Positions 49,822-52,165 of a stretch of 52,165 nt of DNA are shown here, one piece after another (the stretch's first letter is position 1; every line of letters starts with the position of its first letter). This DNA comes from JBOFOR01 sp051659545. GTDB taxonomy: Bacteria > Bacillota > Clostridia > Peptostreptococcales > Peptostreptococcaceae. The translations under genes were made by a program, and so were the position numbers. The DNA lies in contig NZ_JBOFOR010000025.1 in the NCBI RefSeq assembly GCF_051659545.1, positions 1-52,165 on the forward strand, written 5' to 3'. Below the pieces are notes generated by a model. It was not told the DNA's origin and ran no database searches. It worked only from the letters and a program-made list of their open reading frames with translations.

Positions 49822-50976
49822 GTGCAAAATAAAAAAGAATTAAAAAGGATAACGGCAAAAAGCCTAATAGAAAAAGGTAAAAAACAAGGATCTCTTACTC
49901 TTGCTGAAATAATGGAAGCTTTTTCAGAAACTGAATTAGATAAAGATCAAGTAGAAAATCTTTATGAAACATTAGGTAACTTGGGTATAGAAGTAGTAGA
50001 AAATAAAACAGAAAAAGCAGAAATAGATTTTTCTATTGATGATGAGTTAGATATAGATAACTTAGATGAGGGTGTAGACGAAGAAACAACAAAAGAGGAA
50101 ATGCCTTTAGAATTAGAAGCAATAGATTTATCATTACCAAAAGGTATAAGCATAGATGACCCCGTAAGGATGTATTTAAAGGAAATAGGAAAAATTCCAT
50201 TACTTAAGCCACATGAAGAAGTGGAGTTAGCTAGAAGAATGCTTGAAGGCGATGAAATGGCTAAACAAAGATTAGTGGAAGCTAACTTAAGATTAGTTGT
50301 AAGTATTGCTAAGAGATATGTAGGAAGAGGTATGCTTTTCTTAGATTTAATACAAGAAGGGAACCTAGGGCTAATAAAAGCAGTTGAAAAGTTTGATTAT
50401 GTAAAAGGTTTTAAGTTTAGTACTTATGCTACATGGTGGATAAGACAAGCTATAACTCGTGCTATAGCAGATCAAGCTAGAACGATAAGAATACCAGTTC
50501 ATATGGTTGAAACTATAAATAAGTTAATCAGAGTATCAAGACAATTACTTCAAGAACTAGGAAGAGATCCTAAGCCTGAAGAAATAGCTAAAGAAATGGA
50601 AATGACTGAAGAAAAAGTTAGAGAAATAATGAAAATAGCTCAAGATCCAGTATCTCTTGAAACTCCAATAGGTGAAGAAGAAGATAGTCATTTAGGAGAT
50701 TTTATACCTGATGAAGATGCACCAGCACCAGCAGAAGCTGCAGCATACTCATTACTTAAAGAACAAATAGAAGAGGTATTAGGATCATTAAATGAAAGAG
50801 AACAAAAAGTATTAAAATTAAGATTTGGTCTTGAAGATGGTAGAGCTAGAACTCTTGAAGAAGTAGGAAAAGAATTTGATGTAACTAGAGAAAGAATAAG
50901 ACAAATAGAAGCTAAGGCTTTAAGAAAATTAAGACATCCAAGTAGATCTAAGAAACTTAGAGATTACTTAGACTAA
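49822..50976 (+). CDS. rpoD: RNA polymerase primary sigma factor (sigma-A)
   Basis: The 384-residue housekeeping sigma factor recognises -35/-10 promoters. Region 1.1-like N-terminus (about 1-80), region 1.2 (DDPVRMYLKEIGKIPLL), region 2 (LRLVVSIAKRYVGRGMLFLDL, FDYVKGFKFSTYATWWIRQA), region 3 and region 4 (EEVGKEFDVTRERIRQIEAKA) are all present. It starts at GTG 49822 behind AAAGGAGG. Co-transcribed with dnaG, with a terminator after it. Confidence 0.98.
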   Translation: MQNKKELKRITAKSLIEKGKKQGSLTLAEIMEAFSETELDKDQVENLYETLGNLGIEVVENKTEKAEIDFSIDDELDIDNLDEGVDEETTKEEMPLELEAIDLSLPKGISIDDPVRMYLKEIGKIPLLKPHEEVELARRMLEGDEMAKQRLVEANLRLVVSIAKRYVGRGMLFLDLIQEGNLGLIKAVEKFDYVKGFKFSTYATWWIRQAITRAIADQARTIRIPVHMVETINKLIRVSRQLLQELGRDPKPEEIAKEMEMTEEKVREIMKIAQDPVSLETPIGEEEDSHLGDFIPDEDAPAPAEAAAYSLLKEQIEEVLGSLNEREQKVLKLRFGLEDGRARTLEEVGKEFDVTRERIRQIEAKALRKLRHPSRSKKLRDYLD

Positions 50977-50982
50977 AATATA

Positions 50983-51012
50983 AAAAATTCGCCTTATTTA
51001 AGGCGAATTTTT
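50983..51012 (+). terminator. Terminator after rpoD
   Basis: AAAAATTCGCCTT and AAGGCGAATTTTT form a perfect 13-base stem with a four-base loop. Confidence 0.92.
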
Positions 51013-51106
51013 ATATATATAGTGCTTTTATTAGCGTTACTTATAAATTTGAAAGATTAATTACTCATAATGACAATTATATATATTTAGAAAGGATGAG
51101 CAAAAA

Positions 51107-51793
51107 TTGAAATTAACAAATAGATTACTAAAAATAGCATCATTAGTAAGTGAAGGTAAAAAAGTAGCAGATATAGGTACAGATCATGGATACATACCAG
51201 TGTATTTATTGAATAAAGGAAAGGTTTCCTTTGCTATATTGGCAGATGTAAATAAAGGACCATTAGAAAATGCAAAGAAAGAAGTGAGGCATAATAAACT
51301 TTTAGACAAAGTTGATTTAAGATTAGGATCAGGTATAGAAGTACTTGAAAAAGGTGAAGTTGATGAAGTTATTATAGCGGGTATGGGAGGAATACTAATA
51401 AGTGAATTATTAGAAGCCAAAACTGAAGTGGCTCACTCTGTAGATAAACTAATTCTTCAGCCTATGCAAGCTCAAAAAGAACTTAGAAAGTACTTATTAA
51501 ACAATGGGTATGAAATACTTAATGAAGTATTAGTTAAAGAAGACTTTAGAATATATGAAATAATAGAGACTAAATACACTGGAGAAAATACAGTTGTAGA
51601 AGATGAAATTTATTTTGAGGTAGGATCAAGGTTAATTGAAAATAAGGATTCTTTATTAGGAGAATTTATAGATAAAAAAATATTTATGTATAATTCTATT
51701 ATTAAAAAACTTGAAGGTAAAAATGGTGAAGCTATAGAAGAAAAAAGGAAAGAAAATAAAAGACTAATAAATAAGCTTGAAAAATTAAAATAG
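51107..51793 (+). CDS. trmK: tRNA (adenine22-N1)-methyltransferase
   Basis: The 228-residue SAM-dependent methyltransferase has the motif I region VADIGTDHGYIPVYLL, the acidic ADVNKGPLENAKKE, and DEVIIAGMGGILI (motif IV-like). The C-terminal part is a charged helical region, as in TrmK/YqfN of Bacillus subtilis, which methylates A22 of some tRNAs. It starts at TTG 51107 behind AAAGGA. The Nif3-like gene follows after 27 bases; the pair downstream of rpoD is the usual Firmicute order. Confidence 0.92.
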   Translation: MKLTNRLLKIASLVSEGKKVADIGTDHGYIPVYLLNKGKVSFAILADVNKGPLENAKKEVRHNKLLDKVDLRLGSGIEVLEKGEVDEVIIAGMGGILISELLEAKTEVAHSVDKLILQPMQAQKELRKYLLNNGYEILNEVLVKEDFRIYEIIETKYTGENTVVEDEIYFEVGSRLIENKDSLLGEFIDKKIFMYNSIIKKLEGKNGEAIEEKRKENKRLINKLEKLK

Positions 51794-51820
51794 TAATAGA
51801 ATGATAAAGGGGATGAAAAA

Positions 51821-52165
51821 ATGAAACTAAAAAGTCTTATAAAGAAAATAGAAAGCAAGTACCCATTAGATTTAGCTTATGATTGGGATAATGTGGGCTT
51901 ATTAGTTGGAGACTTTGACATGGATGTAAAAAAAGTATTAGTTGCCTTAGAAGCTAATGACAAAGTAATAGATGAGGCTATAGAAAATAATATAAATTTA
52001 ATAATAACTCATCATCCATTCATATTTAAAAAGATGAATAAGATAAATACAGGAGATTTTAAAGGGAAATTAATACATAAATTAATTAAAAATGATATGG
52101 CTCTTTACTCGATGCATACTAATTTTGATATAGCTTTTGATGGTTTAAATGATTATTTTATGGAA
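51821..52165 (+). CDS. Nif3-like dinuclear metal centre protein, 5' part only
   Basis: The first 115 residues are present and the gene runs off the window. The opening YDWDNVGLLVGD, then LIITHHPFIFKKM and SMHTNFDIAFDGLND, match the Nif3/DUF34 family (YqfO-like), whose histidine and aspartate residues hold two metal ions. The function is unknown; GTP cyclohydrolase 1 type 2 is a frequent but unproven name. The start is behind AAAGGGG. Co-transcribed with trmK. Confidence 0.9.
   Translation, partial: MKLKSLIKKIESKYPLDLAYDWDNVGLLVGDFDMDVKKVLVALEANDKVIDEAIENNINLIITHHPFIFKKMNKINTGDFKGKLIHKLIKNDMALYSMHTNFDIAFDGLNDYFME

Noticed and set aside
1..52165. tRNA, rRNA, CRISPR array, prophage or intact insertion sequence
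   Set aside because: No cloverleaf-like or ribosomal sequences, no regularly spaced repeats, and no transposase, integrase or phage structural genes were seen by eye.

Overview
The window is a very AT-rich, low-GC Gram-positive chromosome segment. It carries sporulation-linked genes (a CotE-like peroxiredoxin-chitinase, a PdaA-type deacetylase), a reverse rubrerythrin and a dnaG-rpoD-trmK-nif3 block. Many starts are TTG or GTG behind strong AGGAGG-type ribosome binding sites. Together this points to an anaerobic spore-forming clostridium, most likely of the Peptostreptococcaceae (Clostridioides/Romboutsia/Paraclostridium relatives). That placement is inferred from gene content only. I saw no rRNA, tRNA, CRISPR array, prophage or intact insertion sequence.

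Layout. 1-961: a GNAT acetyltransferase, then a scar-like gap with a 26-codon gene remnant and a long RNA hairpin. 962-3338 (minus): D-Ala-D-Ala ligase followed by a MocR-type regulator (DdlR-like pair). 3539-6864: cinA, a Cof-type HAD phosphatase, a Zn-dependent phospholipase C-like protein and a DJ-1/PfpI protein. 6992-9577: a zinc/manganese ABC transporter (znuACB-like) whose ATPase has a cysteine-rich N-terminus. 9669-18104: reverse rubrerythrin, a radical SAM protein, VanW protein 1, membrane proteins, a Dph6-like ATPase, an overlooked 43-aa protein, an exported PHP-domain protein, an unknown protein and a PdaA-like deacetylase. 18298-26859: DinG-type helicase/exonuclease, a lipoprotein, an NhaC-family transporter behind a lysine riboswitch (so probably a lysine transporter), RNase H and the CotE-like spore protein.

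27061-34774 is a run of envelope and signalling genes without named functions: a PP2C phosphatase, two membrane TPR/coiled-coil proteins, VanW-G5 protein 2, a Fis-type regulator lacking an AAA+ domain, and a WG-repeat protein. 34966-40669: lrgAB, a YitT protein, a MORN-repeat protein, a CAP-domain protein, a NodB deacetylase and a small unknown. Two copies of a structured, relatively GC-rich intergenic repeat (37251-37387 and 40681-40843) lie in this part, each starting right behind a terminator.

41047-47461 is one long folate operon: pabA-pabB-pabC, an unassigned nucleotidyltransferase-fold gene, folE-folP-folB-folK and a DAHP synthase. It runs from the entry to the shikimate pathway and from GTP to dihydropteroate. 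47462-47992 holds a candidate small RNA with its own promoter and terminator, then an A-rich stretch and the dnaG promoter. 47993-52165 is the macromolecular-synthesis block dnaG-rpoD, then trmK and the start of a Nif3-family gene cut by the window end.

The best leads for undescribed biology are the two-copy intergenic RNA-like repeat, the nucleotidyltransferase inside the folate operon, the candidate small RNA before dnaG, the hairpin at 826-906, and the PP2C/TPR/VanW/regulator neighbourhood, which includes a gene that may start at an ATT codon.
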